Assembly (NCBI RefSeq): GCF_014647595.1 | Contig: NZ_BMPM01000001.1 | Coordinates: forward strand, 434,001-498,000 | DNA length: 64,000 nucleotides | Origin: Paenarthrobacter histidinolovorans | GTDB taxonomy: Bacteria; Actinomycetota; Actinomycetes; Actinomycetales; Micrococcaceae | Reading direction: 5' to 3' | In this document: positions 44,340 through 54,955 of the stretch, piece after piece | Numbering within the stretch: the first letter of the stretch is position 1 | Layout: each line of letters begins with the position of its first letter | The notes under the pieces: model-generated | Database searches by the model: none | Seen by the model: the letters and a program-made list of their open reading frames with translations, nothing else | Told to the model about the DNA's origin: nothing | Made by a program: the position numbers and the translations under genes

Positions 44340-46415
44340 TCAGCTGCGCGACCAGCCTGTGGCTGCCAGGAGGCGCTCCTCGAACATGGGGATCATGCTT
44401 TGCACGTAGGTCTTGGTGAGGTGGTTGTCGTCCTTGTAGACATAGACATTGCCCACCACCGCAGGGCAGGTACCTTGTTCGCAGATGAAGTCGCTCATGT
44501 CCATCAAGTGCAGCCGGTCGACCTTTCCAACGTAGTCATCCAGGGGTGAAGATTCCGCCAGTGACTCTTCCAGCGGCGCCTTGCAATCGGGTGAGTCCGG
44601 GCCCTTCTTTTGCACGCATTCGGGCATGTTGATGCTGAACCGGGGGTTGTCGCGGATTCCCACAACATCGATCCCCGCATCCGTGAACGGTTTGATGCCG
44701 TCGAGGTAGCCGGGCACCTCCGTCTCGAACGGGGCATCCGCGTGCGTCAGTGACGCCACGGTGAACACAGCGTCAGGTTTGTGTTCCATCACGTAATTGG
44801 CGCTGGCCTTGTTGAATTCGTTGCACTCGCTGGTACGTTCGGTGGTTTCGGCGCCGAACCGGCAACTGCCTTTCAGCAGTGTCACCACTTCCCAGCCGTG
44901 CTGTTTGGCGATGGGGCCCAGTGCAGCCATGTACTGCTGGGCGTGGGAATCACCGAGCACCACTATTCTCTTGGTGACGACGTCGGGTTCGTCGTTCTGG
45001 AGGCAGCCCTGAAGCAAAGGGTCGCTCGGCACGTTGTCACCGGTGCACAGTCCGTCGATGTCAGCCCACTCGTCCTTCATGGCCGCAGGCGCCGGAATGA
45101 TCATGGCCTCCTGGGCGGGCTGTCCCACGAATTCGGGTGACAGCGCTGCGGCCCCCGGCGTCATTTCCTTGGGCTGCCCTGCGATCGCCGCATCTTCGGC
45201 GGCGATGGCGCCCTGCCACACGGTCACGGGCATGGCAAGAAGCGCACCGCAGGCGGCTATCACGACGGCGGCGCGCCAGGAACGCACGTCCGGCCACTTC
45301 CAGCGGCGCATGGGTTCCTCCACGAACCTGGTGGTGCCGATCGCAAGGAGCATGGACGCCGCCATGATGCCCAGGCCCTGCAGGAGGCCCGGAGCGGTGG
45401 TGCCGCTGACCAGCAGGAAGAACACCAGGACGGGCCAGTGCCAAAGGTAAAGAGCGTAGGAGTTGTTGCCCACCAGAACCAATGGCCGCGAGCTCAGGAG
45501 ACGGTCAGCGCCGAAACGGCTGTTGCTCTGCCCTGCGACGATCACGGCGGCGGCGGCAAGCGTGGGCCACAGCGCAATGAATCCCGGGAAGGAGCGGTCC
45601 ACTGTCAGGACCAGCCCACAGGCGAGCATGGCGGAGATTCCGGCCCAGCCAAGGAACACCCGGAGCCTGCGTCCGGGCTTCAGGTACGGAAGGGCCAGGG
45701 CCAGCAAGGACCCCAGTGCGAACTCCCAAAGCCGGGCGCGGGTATCGAAGTAGGCGTACTCCTGGTTGTTGGCGGTCTGGTCGATGGAAAACACCAGGGA
45801 AGCCAGGAAGACCGCACCGAAAGCGAAGAAAAGGAGGCTGCGGTGGCTCAGCGTCCGCCCCTGCGGGAGAAGCCTCGCCAAAAGCGGCTGCAGCAGCGCG
45901 ACGGCAGCGAAAACCAAAGGCCACAGGACAAACACCTGGCCCTGGACGGACAACGACCAAAAGTGCTGGAGCGGGCTGGCGCCGGAATGGTCCTGGGCGT
46001 AGTAATCCACGGCGTTGTCCGCGAGTTGCCAGTTCTGCCGGTAGAACAGTGACGCCCAGGCCTCTGCAAGCACATCCGGCCAGCGGCTCTGCGGAATGAA
46101 GGCCCAGGTTGCCAGCAGGACGCCCAGCAACACCACGACGACGGCGGGCAGCAGCCGCTTGAACACGTGCAGCCAGTGCCGCAGCAGTTTCAGCGGCGAA
46201 CCGGCTTCGAGCTTCCGTGTGAACGACAACGTCAGCAGGAAAGCCGAAATGAGCAGGAACACGTCCACGCCGCCCGACACCCGGCCAAGCCAGATATGGT
46301 ACGCCGCAACCATCAGCACAGCCAGGGCGCGCAGGCCCTGGACTTCCGGACGGAAGCCGCGTTCCGGCGTCGTGCTCTTGTCCACGCTTCGCGTGCTGGT
46401 GCGTGTGCTCATCAT
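44340..46415 (-). CDS. Acyltransferase-3 / SGNH hydrolase fusion (second copy)
   Basis: A 691-residue two-domain protein. The N-terminal acyltransferase-3 domain (about 20-390) has ten or so helices; its active His is His40 in AAYHIWLGRVSGGVDVFLLISAFLL. The C-terminal SGNH domain starts with VVLGDSHAQQY (Ser of the triad) and ends in DDNHLTKTYVQSM (Asp and His). Such OafA/OatA-like proteins acetylate cell-wall or lipid-linked sugars, the first domain passing acyl groups across the membrane. The start overlaps the upstream paralogue's stop by four bases. Confidence 0.85.
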   Translation of the reverse strand: MMSTRTSTRSVDKSTTPERGFRPEVQGLRALAVLMVAAYHIWLGRVSGGVDVFLLISAFLLTLSFTRKLEAGSPLKLLRHWLHVFKRLLPAVVVVLLGVLLATWAFIPQSRWPDVLAEAWASLFYRQNWQLADNAVDYYAQDHSGASPLQHFWSLSVQGQVFVLWPLVFAAVALLQPLLARLLPQGRTLSHRSLLFFAFGAVFLASLVFSIDQTANNQEYAYFDTRARLWEFALGSLLALALPYLKPGRRLRVFLGWAGISAMLACGLVLTVDRSFPGFIALWPTLAAAAVIVAGQSNSRFGADRLLSSRPLVLVGNNSYALYLWHWPVLVFFLLVSGTTAPGLLQGLGIMAASMLLAIGTTRFVEEPMRRWKWPDVRSWRAAVVIAACGALLAMPVTVWQGAIAAEDAAIAGQPKEMTPGAAALSPEFVGQPAQEAMIIPAPAAMKDEWADIDGLCTGDNVPSDPLLQGCLQNDEPDVVTKRIVVLGDSHAQQYMAALGPIAKQHGWEVVTLLKGSCRFGAETTERTSECNEFNKASANYVMEHKPDAVFTVASLTHADAPFETEVPGYLDGIKPFTDAGIDVVGIRDNPRFSINMPECVQKKGPDSPDCKAPLEESLAESSPLDDYVGKVDRLHLMDMSDFICEQGTCPAVVGNVYVYKDDNHLTKTYVQSMIPMFEERLLAATGWSRS

Positions 46416-48475
46416 CGTTGCCACCCCGTCGCGGCAAACCACCTCTCATCAAGCATGTCCGTCATGCTCTTCACGTAGGTCTTGGTCAAATGGTTGTCGT
46501 CCAGGTAAACGAAGGTATTGCCGATGATGGGCGGACAGTAGATCCCGATGCAGATCAGGTCTGTCATGTCGATCACGAAAAGGTCCTGGTACTTGCCCAT
46601 GACTTCCTCGAAGGGACTCGGCTCTGCCAGTACGTCCGCTTTCAGCGGCCGGCAGTCAGGGCTGTCCACTCCCTTGTTGAGGGTGCAGTCGGTGAGGCTG
46701 TACGTGAACCGGGGATTGTCCCGGATGGCCACGACCTGTGTTCCCCGGGAGGTGACTTCCGAGACAAGTTCCTCGAAGCCATGCGTCAGCTTCTCGTCCG
46801 GCTCCGATGGCTCGGCCTTGGTGCCTACCGTGAAGACGGCATCGGGGGCGTGCTCCTCAATATGCTTGCGGACTTCCTTGTTGAACTCGTTGCACTCGGG
46901 TTCAACATCGGAATCGTCGGTCGCAAACGGGCAGGCCCCGTACAGCAAGGCATACAAACGCCAGTGGTGCTCCTCCGCCAGCTGGCCCAGCGCGGCAAGC
47001 CACTGCTGGGAATGCGAGTTGCCCACTACCAGGACCGTCTTGGTGGCATCAGATCCAACATCATTCTGCTGGCAGTTGTCCCGCAGCAGCTGCGAGTCAG
47101 GTTTGGTATCGCCGGAGCAACCGTCAGGAAGCTTGGCCCAGTCGCGCCCGATCCGTTCCGCGGTGGGCTGGGTGAGGGCGTTGGGGGCGATCTGGTTCAC
47201 ATAGGTGGGCAGAAGAGCCTTGGCGCCGGGATTGTCAAAGACCATCCGCGCCTGCGCAGCTTGTTCGTCCAGGTCCAGTTTGTACTGGAAACCAATGAGG
47301 GGCGCCGAGGCAACTGCCACGCATGCGGCGATGGCGATCAGCGCACGCCGACGCTTCATCTCTGGCCACTTCCACTGACGGAAGGGCTTCTCGACGTACT
47401 TGGTGGTGAGGAAGGCCAGCAGCAGCGACAGCGCAACGATGGCCGTGCCTGAAAGCCATCCCGCATGATCCTTGCCGCTCCATGCCAAGGCGATCACCAG
47501 GATGGGCCAGTGCCAGAGGTACAGGGCGTAGGAGTTGTCACCCAGACGCACCAGGAACTTGGAACTCAGGATCCGGTCGACGCCGAATCGGCTCCCGGTC
47601 TGGCCGGCTGCGATGACCGCTACGGCCGCCAGGGTAGGCCACAGCGCCACGAATCCCGGAAAGGCGGTCTGGACCTGCAAGAGGATGCCGCAGGTGAGCA
47701 TGGCGGCCACCCCCACCCAACCCATCACTACGCGGACCGGTTTGGAGAAGTCCAAGCCCGGCAGCACCAGGGCCAGCAAAGTGCCCAAGGCGAATTCCCA
47801 CAGACGGGCGAAGGTATCGAAGTACGCCACAGCCTGGTTGGTGGCCGTGAAGATGATGGAGTAGACGAACGAGACCAGGAAAATGATGGCGAAGACGTAC
47901 ACCAGGGTGGCCCGGTACCTGAGGGCGAAGCGGCGGCACAGAAGCGCAACAGCTGCGAAGATCACCGGCCAGATGATGAACACCTGCCCCTGGATGGACA
48001 ACGACCAGAAGTGTTGCACCGGGCTGGCCATGCTGTGGTCCGTGGCGTAATAGTCCACGGCAAGCTGTTGCAGCAGCCAGTTCTCGTAGTAGAACAAGGA
48101 CGCCCAGGCCTGCTGGACAATTTCCGCCCACCTGGTGGGAGGCAAGAGAACAAAGGTGGCCGTCAGCGTTCCCAGAAGGACAACCACGACGGCGGGCAGC
48201 AGCCGCCTGAACAGGTGCAGCCAGTGCCGCAGGAGGTCCATGGGGCGGCCCTGTTTGTAACGTCCCGTGAACTGCAGGGTCATGAGGAACGCGGAGATGA
48301 GGAGGAAGACATCCACCCCTCCGGAAACCCGGCCGATCCAGATGTGGTAGCTCACCACCATGAGGACGGCGAGGGACCTGAGACCTTGGATTTCAGGGCG
48401 GAACTTGGACTTTCCAACGGGACCGGAAGCCCGCCTGCCACGGTGGGCAGGGGCTGTAATCGCTGGGGTAGTCAC
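46412..48475 (-). CDS. Acyltransferase-3 / SGNH hydrolase fusion (first copy)
   Basis: A 687-residue paralogue of the following gene, aligning from FRPEIQGLRSLAVLMV onward. The acyltransferase His lies in VSYHIWIGRVSGGVDVFLLISAFLM. The SGNH block I reads VVGNSHSQQW, Asn where the other copy has Asp (GDSH); the Ser is kept, as is the DDNHLTKTY end. GTG 48475 is chosen as start because the conserved part begins shortly after, with AAGGAA upstream. The two genes overlap by four bases (ATGA) and are surely co-transcribed. Different acceptors are likely. Confidence 0.85.
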   Translation of the reverse strand: MTTPAITAPAHRGRRASGPVGKSKFRPEIQGLRSLAVLMVVSYHIWIGRVSGGVDVFLLISAFLMTLQFTGRYKQGRPMDLLRHWLHLFRRLLPAVVVVLLGTLTATFVLLPPTRWAEIVQQAWASLFYYENWLLQQLAVDYYATDHSMASPVQHFWSLSIQGQVFIIWPVIFAAVALLCRRFALRYRATLVYVFAIIFLVSFVYSIIFTATNQAVAYFDTFARLWEFALGTLLALVLPGLDFSKPVRVVMGWVGVAAMLTCGILLQVQTAFPGFVALWPTLAAVAVIAAGQTGSRFGVDRILSSKFLVRLGDNSYALYLWHWPILVIALAWSGKDHAGWLSGTAIVALSLLLAFLTTKYVEKPFRQWKWPEMKRRRALIAIAACVAVASAPLIGFQYKLDLDEQAAQARMVFDNPGAKALLPTYVNQIAPNALTQPTAERIGRDWAKLPDGCSGDTKPDSQLLRDNCQQNDVGSDATKTVLVVGNSHSQQWLAALGQLAEEHHWRLYALLYGACPFATDDSDVEPECNEFNKEVRKHIEEHAPDAVFTVGTKAEPSEPDEKLTHGFEELVSEVTSRGTQVVAIRDNPRFTYSLTDCTLNKGVDSPDCRPLKADVLAEPSPFEEVMGKYQDLFVIDMTDLICIGIYCPPIIGNTFVYLDDNHLTKTYVKSMTDMLDERWFAATGWQR

Positions 48476-48714
48476 GTTAGGCAGTTCCTTAAAGCGGCTG
48501 GCACAAAGCATCCATAATACGCGGTCCAGCCCACCCGCCCCCAGTTCAAGGGTGCCGCCGGCCGCGCTCCGGACCTCCCCACGGCCCCGGCTCAGCCATC
48601 CATTATTGCAGCTCTTCCTGTGCGTGACCTGTGCCGATGCCTCAGCCAGGTACTTCGCACCGCAGCGGTTCGCGACCCCGCAGGATGTGATGCATAGCAC
48701 AGGAATTTAACGCA

Positions 48715-48750
48715 GAAACCCCGGTCACAACTCGGTGCGACCGGGGTTTC
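48715..48750 (-). terminator. Terminator of groEL
   Basis: GAAACCCCGGTC and GACCGGGGTTTC form a perfect 12-base-pair stem around a 12-base loop, 14 bases after the groEL stop codon. Confidence 0.75.
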
Positions 48751-48764
48751 AGAAGGACAAGCGC

Positions 48765-50462
<1,698 letters not shown>

Positions 50463-50759
50463 TTACTTTACGACGATCGCAAGGACGTCGCGGGCGGACA
50501 GAACGAGGTACTCGCTGCCGCCGGTCTTGACTTCGGTTCCACCGTACTTGGAGTAGATGACGACGTCGCCAACAGCTACGTCAACCGGTACGCGGTTGCC
50601 GTTGTCATCGAAGCGGCCGGGGCCGATTGCAACAACTTCGCCTTCCTGCGGCTTCTCCTGTGCGGAGTCCGGAATAACCAGGCCGGAAGCCGTGGTCTGC
50701 TCTGCTTCGAGCGGGCGAACAACAATACGATCCTCAAGAGGCTTAATCGAGACCGACAC
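50463..50759 (-). CDS. groES: Co-chaperonin GroES
   Basis: A 98-residue 10-kDa lid protein. The sequence starts [39 protein letters not shown], with the mobile loop at residues about 17-34, and ends in [13 protein letters not shown]. The start is set at GTG 50759, seven bases after AAGGAG; upstream in-frame ATGs belong to the leader. First gene of the groES-groEL operon. Confidence 0.95.
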   Translation of the reverse strand: MSVSIKPLEDRIVVRPLEAEQTTASGLVIPDSAQEKPQEGEVVAIGPGRFDDNGNRVPVDVAVGDVVIYSKYGGTEVKTGGSEYLVLSARDVLAIVVK

Positions 50760-50854
50760 TCGGACTCTCCTTTTCATGAGCTGATTCATGGACTAAGAAC
50801 TAGGGTGCCGTGGCGTACAACCGTCGTCGCGGTGCCGGTGGACGCCTGGCGTGA

Positions 50855-50881
50855 TTAGCACCCTCAAGGGGAGAGTGCTAA
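50855..50881. promoter_or_regulatory. CIRCE operator 1 (HrcA site)
   Basis: TTAGCACCC-N9-GAGTGCTAA matches the CIRCE consensus TTAGCACTC-N9-GAGTGCTAA with one change in the left arm. It lies just downstream of the proposed -10 of the groES promoter. Confidence 0.9.
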
Positions 50882-50885
50882 CTAG

Positions 50886-50915
50886 ACTCTATGTAAGGCG
50901 TTAGCACTCGGTCAA
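50886..50915 (-). promoter_or_regulatory. groES promoter
   Basis: On the minus strand TTGACC (50915-50910) and TAGAGT (50891-50886) are separated by 18 bases, a vegetative-type -35/-10 pair. It is embedded between the two CIRCE elements. Confidence 0.6.
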
Positions 50916-50927
50916 GGTGAGTGCCAG
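50901..50927. promoter_or_regulatory. CIRCE operator 2 (HrcA site)
   Basis: TTAGCACTC-N9-GAGTGCCAG, a perfect left arm and two changes in the right arm. It overlaps the -35 region of the groES promoter. The two CIRCE copies are 46 bases apart centre to centre. Confidence 0.85.
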
Positions 50928-50950
50928 CATTTCGTCATTGGTGAACGCTG

Positions 50951-51313
50951 TCACTGGTCCCTGAGGTCATCCAGGTCATAGTCTTCGCCGTCGTCGTCCT
51001 CATCCAGTGAAGCGCTGCCGCGGTTCCGGTAAAGCACCACTGCGGAAGCCACCGCTACGACGCCGGAAACCACCAGCGCGATAATCCCGCCCAGGCGCGC
51101 ACCGGCGTAAAGATCGCGGATGTCGCGTGCCTCGTCGGTGGCGTCGTTCACGCTCTTGCCCGAGACGGAATAGGCCGCCGCGTTGAAGGAATCCAGCGCG
51201 AAAATAACGATCAGCAAGCCGATGCAGACAACCGCGATGACCGCGCCCGCGATCAGGGCGGGACGGGCATACGTGGTGAGGCGGGAGGGCTGTGGTGCTG
51301 CGTTGTCTTCCAT
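50951..51313 (-). CDS. Small two-helix membrane protein of unknown function
   Basis: A 120-residue protein. The first helix (about 18-40, ALIAGAVIAVVCIGLLIVIFAL) and second (about 73-93, LGGIIALVVSGVVAVASAVVLY) flank an external loop of about 30 residues rich in Asp and Ser. The last 20 residues are strongly acidic (DEDDDGEDYDLDDL). I do not recognise a named family. It is divergent from the methyltransferase gene at 51381. Confidence 0.6.
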   Translation of the reverse strand: MEDNAAPQPSRLTTYARPALIAGAVIAVVCIGLLIVIFALDSFNAAAYSVSGKSVNDATDEARDIRDLYAGARLGGIIALVVSGVVAVASAVVLYRNRGSASLDEDDDGEDYDLDDLRDQ

Positions 51314-51380
51314 GAAAACAACCCTATCCGGCTGATTCCCCAGTCACGCAGCCATGACGCGCGCCGTTAGGCTTGTTCCC

Positions 51381-52625
51381 ATGCCTCATGCACCGCAGGA
51401 ACAGATCGCACCTTTATTGACCACTGAAGGTTGGGAGCTTCTTGCCTCGCTGGGGCCCTACAGTGAAGCTGATGCTTTCAGCATCAATGCCAGCCTCCGG
51501 AAGGCCGGTCACTCCCCCGAACTGGTCGCGGCCGTTTTAACGCAATCCCGCTTGCGGACCCGGGCTGAGGCGAAGTTCGGCGAATTCGCCAGGCAGATGC
51601 TGTTTACCCAGGCAGGCCTGGAGCAGGCAACCCGGCTCAACGTCGCCGCCCGTCACGCCGAACGTTTCGCGCAGGCCGGAATCGCCCATGTTGCCGATCT
51701 TGGCTGCGGCCTTGGTGCCGATTCCATGGCCATGGCTTCCATGGACATAGCTGTCACCGCCGTGGAGATGGACGAAACCACCGCCGCCTGCGCCATGATC
51801 AACCTCATGCCGTTCCCGCATGCAACGGTGGTACACACGGATGCGGAATCGGTGGAGCTTGAGGGCATCGACGGCGTGTGGATGGACCCTGCGCGACGCA
51901 CCACCTCCACGTCTGGAACCAAAAGGATCTGGGATCCGGAGGCCTTCTCGCCCCCGTTGTCGTTCGTGGAGAGCGTGGCGGCTACCGGGCGTGCAGTTGG
52001 AGTGAAAATGGGTCCGGGCATCCCCCACGACTCAGTACCTTCGGGCTGCGAGGCCCAGTGGGTATCTGTGGGCGGCGATGTCACCGAGGCAACCTTGTGG
52101 TTCAACTCAGTAGCCCGCCCTGGCGTCCGCCGCGCCGCGTTGGTCCTTGGCAGCCAGGGCGCCGCTGAAATCACCAGCGGCGAGGACTTCGGCGGTGGTC
52201 CGGAAGCCGCCGTCGGGCCCATTGAAGGCTTCCTCTACGAACCGGACGGTGCGGTGATCCGCGCAGGCCTGGTGGCCGATGTGGCCGTGCGCCTGGGCGG
52301 GCATTTGGTGGATGAACACATTGCCTATATCTGTGCCCCGGAACTCCACGACACCCCTTTTGCCCGCGCCTACAAGGTGCTGGACGTCATGCCGTACAAC
52401 GTCAAGGCCCTCAAAGCGTGGGTGAAGTCGAACAACATCACGGTGCTGGATATCAAGAAGCGCGGCACGGCAGTGACTCCCGAAGAACTGCGGAAGCAGC
52501 TGCTCCCCGCCAAACCTGCCAAGGGCAAGGATGCGAAAACAGCCACTCTTGTCCTCACCAGGATCGGCGAGGAAAGAGTGGCTGTGGTGGTGGAACCGGT
52601 GACCGCCCGGGCCCAGCAGGCCTGA
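51381..52625 (+). CDS. SAM-dependent methyltransferase with THUMP-like C-terminal domain
   Basis: A 414-residue protein. SAM motif I is VADLGCGLGADSMAMASM (about residues 100-117), followed by acidic motif II in TAVEMDETTAACAMINL and motif IV in DGVWMDPARRTTS. The C-terminal third (PEL-HDTPFARAYKVLDVMPYNVKALKAWVKSNNI) is the THUMP-like region of this actinobacterial family. RNA or protein methylation is suggested by the family; the target is unknown. I choose ATG 51381 over an upstream in-frame start at 51354. Confidence 0.8.
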   Translation: MPHAPQEQIAPLLTTEGWELLASLGPYSEADAFSINASLRKAGHSPELVAAVLTQSRLRTRAEAKFGEFARQMLFTQAGLEQATRLNVAARHAERFAQAGIAHVADLGCGLGADSMAMASMDIAVTAVEMDETTAACAMINLMPFPHATVVHTDAESVELEGIDGVWMDPARRTTSTSGTKRIWDPEAFSPPLSFVESVAATGRAVGVKMGPGIPHDSVPSGCEAQWVSVGGDVTEATLWFNSVARPGVRRAALVLGSQGAAEITSGEDFGGGPEAAVGPIEGFLYEPDGAVIRAGLVADVAVRLGGHLVDEHIAYICAPELHDTPFARAYKVLDVMPYNVKALKAWVKSNNITVLDIKKRGTAVTPEELRKQLLPAKPAKGKDAKTATLVLTRIGEERVAVVVEPVTARAQQA

Positions 52626-52629
52626 GGCG

Positions 52630-53442
52630 TCAGCGACGCGAGAATTCCGAGGCTTCCCGGACCTGACCCGGCGTCGGGCGAACGCCTGTGTACAGGACGA
52701 ACTGTTCCTCGGCCTGGATGGCGATGACCTCGGCACCGGTGATGACCGGCTTGCCTGCAGCGCGCGCGGCCGCGATGAGCGGCGTTTCGGAGGGAAGGGC
52801 CACGACGTCGAACACCACCTGTGCAGCGGCGATGGTGGCGTCGTCGAAGGACTGGACAGTCTCGTCTGCCCCGGCCATGCCCAAGGGAGTGACGTTGATG
52901 ATGAGGTCCGCGGTTGATCCGTTGACGTCGTCCTGCCACCCGAAGCCGTAGAGGTCCGCCAGCGCACGGCCCGTGGTTTCGTTGCGTGCCACGATGGTGA
53001 CCGCCGTGAAGCCGGCATCCCTGAGTGCCGCGGCAACGGCCTTGGCCATCCCGCCGGCCCCGCGCAGGAGCACGGTATGGCCGGCAGGAACCTCATGGTC
53101 CTTCAGGAGCCTTGCGATCGCGATGTAGTCGGTGTTGTAGGCGGTGAGGACGCCGTCGTTGTTCACGATCGTGTTCACCGAATCAATGGCCTTGGCCGAC
53201 GGATCCATCACGTCAACCAGCGGAATGACGGCTTCCTTGTAGGGCATGGACACCGCGGCGCCCCGGATCGGGAGGCCGCGGATGCCCGCCACTGCCAAGG
53301 TGATGTCCGCGGGGGCGAATGCCTTGTAGACAAAGTTCAGGCCGAGCAGATCGTACAGATAGTTATGGAACCTCGTCCCGATGTTGCTGGGCCGGGCCGC
53401 GAGCGAAATGCACAATGACATGTCTTTGTTCAGGATGGGCAT
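52630..53442 (-). CDS. Shikimate 5-dehydrogenase-like oxidoreductase
   Basis: A 270-residue AroE-fold protein. The substrate domain has VSMPYKEAVIPLVD (catalytic Lys) and NTIVNNDGVLTAYNTDYIAI (catalytic Asp in the NTD motif). The NADP domain starts at VLLRGAGGMAKAVAAALRDAG. It begins MPILNKDMSLCISLAARPSNIGTRFHNYLYD, the AroE-like subgroup that need not serve the aromatic pathway. Start ATG 53442. It lies 38 bases downstream of the L36 gene, so Zur-linked co-transcription is possible. Confidence 0.8.
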   Translation of the reverse strand: MPILNKDMSLCISLAARPSNIGTRFHNYLYDLLGLNFVYKAFAPADITLAVAGIRGLPIRGAAVSMPYKEAVIPLVDVMDPSAKAIDSVNTIVNNDGVLTAYNTDYIAIARLLKDHEVPAGHTVLLRGAGGMAKAVAAALRDAGFTAVTIVARNETTGRALADLYGFGWQDDVNGSTADLIINVTPLGMAGADETVQSFDDATIAAAQVVFDVVALPSETPLIAAARAAGKPVITGAEVIAIQAEEQFVLYTGVRPTPGQVREASEFSRR

Positions 53443-53480
53443 CCACCCATTAAACAACGCCCGTTCAGACTTCCGTGCGG

Positions 53481-53603
53481 TCAGCCCTGGCGGGCCTTCA
53501 TGCGCGGGTTGTTCTTGTTGATGACGAACGTGCGGCCACGCCTGCGGACGATTTGCGCCCCGGGGATCTTCTTGAGTGCACGCAGCGAGTTTCGGACCTT
53601 CAT
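53481..53603 (-). CDS. rpmJ: 50S ribosomal protein L36, cysteine-free form
   Basis: A 40-residue L36 ([24 protein letters not shown]...). The zinc-binding pattern of standard L36 (two Cys, a third Cys and a His) is absent; no cysteine occurs at all, so this is the C-minus paralogue used when zinc is scarce. A strong AAGGAG lies before the ATG at 53603. It follows the CobW-like gene by 31 bases, and a dyad resembling a Zur box precedes that gene. Confidence 0.93.
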   Translation of the reverse strand: MKVRNSLRALKKIPGAQIVRRRGRTFVINKNNPRMKARQG

Positions 53604-53634
53604 GGTGTTTCTCCTTTTTTTGTTGGTGTTTGGC

Positions 53635-54789
53635 TTAGAGGGCGTCGCTGAGTTCCAGTGGGTCATCCCACGCGCCGGCATCCATGGTCATTTCGGCCTC
53701 TGTCAGCTGGCAGCCTTCCAGGAGTTCACGGATTTCCGCGTCATCAACATCCTCGGACCGCCCCGTGATGGCAAGGACGGTGCCACGGTCCCCATGGCTG
53801 GGGTGCCAGTCGAGGAAAGCGTCGACGTCGGCACCCGGCTCTGCGCGCGGGCCCACTGCCGTGGAGGCGGCCTCCGTGGAATCGGCCATCCAGCTGCCGG
53901 TGCTTTCAAGCCAGATCCGGGGCCCAATGCCCTGGACAGCTATCCGCTTTGTGGGAGCGGAGGCTATCCACAGCCGGCCCCGCATCCAGTGCATGCCGAC
54001 AGCCAGGCGTGGCAGCGCCTCCCGGAAACGGCCCGGGTGCAGTGGCCGGACTGCCCGATGCAGCACTGTCCTGAAGGAACCTTCCGTTTCAGCCAGGGGC
54101 ACACGCACGACGCCGGGACGGTTGCGGGCCGCGGCTTCGGCGGGGTCGAAGCAACCCGGCCGGAAATCATCGGCGGCTCCGGCAACGGAGGCATGTGGTG
54201 CCAGTTCGCCAAGCAACTCCACCCCCGACACCCACTGCGGGGAACCCTCGCGGGGAACCCCGGTCAACACGGCCCCCAATCCCGGGTAGGCCATCACGGT
54301 ATCCACATGTCCGAACTCACCGATCAGGAATTCGCCGCTGGTGCGTTCATCCTGCGGCATGGAGGTGAACCCGGACTCAAACAAGGTGTGGCGATCCCAA
54401 ATATGGTCATCCAACTCTGCGGGGTCCAGGGCAAGCACGGCATTGTCGATGACCGCCGGGCGGCTGAGACCGGTGCGGAGCTCGGCCACGGCCATCCCCG
54501 CTGCGACACCTGGCGGCAGGCCAAGGACGACGTGGTCGAAACCGCACGCGGCGAGTCGTTCCGCCGTCGGGACCACATCAAGCCGAACAGTGCAGCTAAG
54601 GCAACCGTGTTCCAGGATCGTCGTCCCACGTTCGAACAACTGGCCGTTACGGTAAACGCGCCGCAGGACCAGTGAGCCATCCAGTAGGTCGTGGAGGACC
54701 ACCACGGAATTGGCATGGGTCCGCCCCAGCCTTTCGGTGGCTGCCTCACGGCATTGGCTATCCAGGGAACTGACGACTGTGAGGTGCAT
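53635..54789 (-). CDS. CobW/COG0523-like protein lacking the P-loop
   Basis: A 384-residue protein. The conserved GCLSCTVR motif (the CxCC-type metal site of COG0523 GTPases) lies at about residues 62-69, and the C-terminal half ([15 protein letters not shown]...) matches the CobW_C domain. The N-terminus [22 protein letters not shown] replaces the GFLGAGKTT P-loop, so it should not hydrolyse GTP as its relatives do. The start ATG 54789 follows a TAGAGT -10-like element by seven bases, so the message may be leaderless. Adjacent genes: zinc-free L36 downstream, GCS2 ligase divergent. Confidence 0.75.
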   Translation of the reverse strand: MHLTVVSSLDSQCREAATERLGRTHANSVVVLHDLLDGSLVLRRVYRNGQLFERGTTILEHGCLSCTVRLDVVPTAERLAACGFDHVVLGLPPGVAAGMAVAELRTGLSRPAVIDNAVLALDPAELDDHIWDRHTLFESGFTSMPQDERTSGEFLIGEFGHVDTVMAYPGLGAVLTGVPREGSPQWVSGVELLGELAPHASVAGAADDFRPGCFDPAEAAARNRPGVVRVPLAETEGSFRTVLHRAVRPLHPGRFREALPRLAVGMHWMRGRLWIASAPTKRIAVQGIGPRIWLESTGSWMADSTEAASTAVGPRAEPGADVDAFLDWHPSHGDRGTVLAITGRSEDVDDAEIRELLEGCQLTEAEMTMDAGAWDDPLELSDAL

Positions 54790-54799
54790 GAACCATACT

Positions 54800-54822
54800 C
54801 TAATGCGAATGGTTCGCATTAG
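54800..54822. promoter_or_regulatory. Candidate Zur operator
   Basis: CTAATGCGAA-TGG-TTCGCATTAG, a perfect 10-base inverted repeat with three central bases, just upstream of the CobW-like start. It resembles the AATGAnAAT-x-ATTnTCATT type of Zur/Fur sites, with GC in place of GA in each arm. It overlaps the predicted promoter, as a repressor site would. Confidence 0.65.
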
Positions 54823-54955
54823 CAAGTGACGGGACGTTTCAGGCCGGAACCCGCCGCAATCAGGGGCGTTCCGGCTGCATTAGACTTGATCCGACCGCTG
54901 GCGGCCCCGCAGCGGGGAACCGCGTCCGGCTGAAACAACACAATGAGGGGACTAC

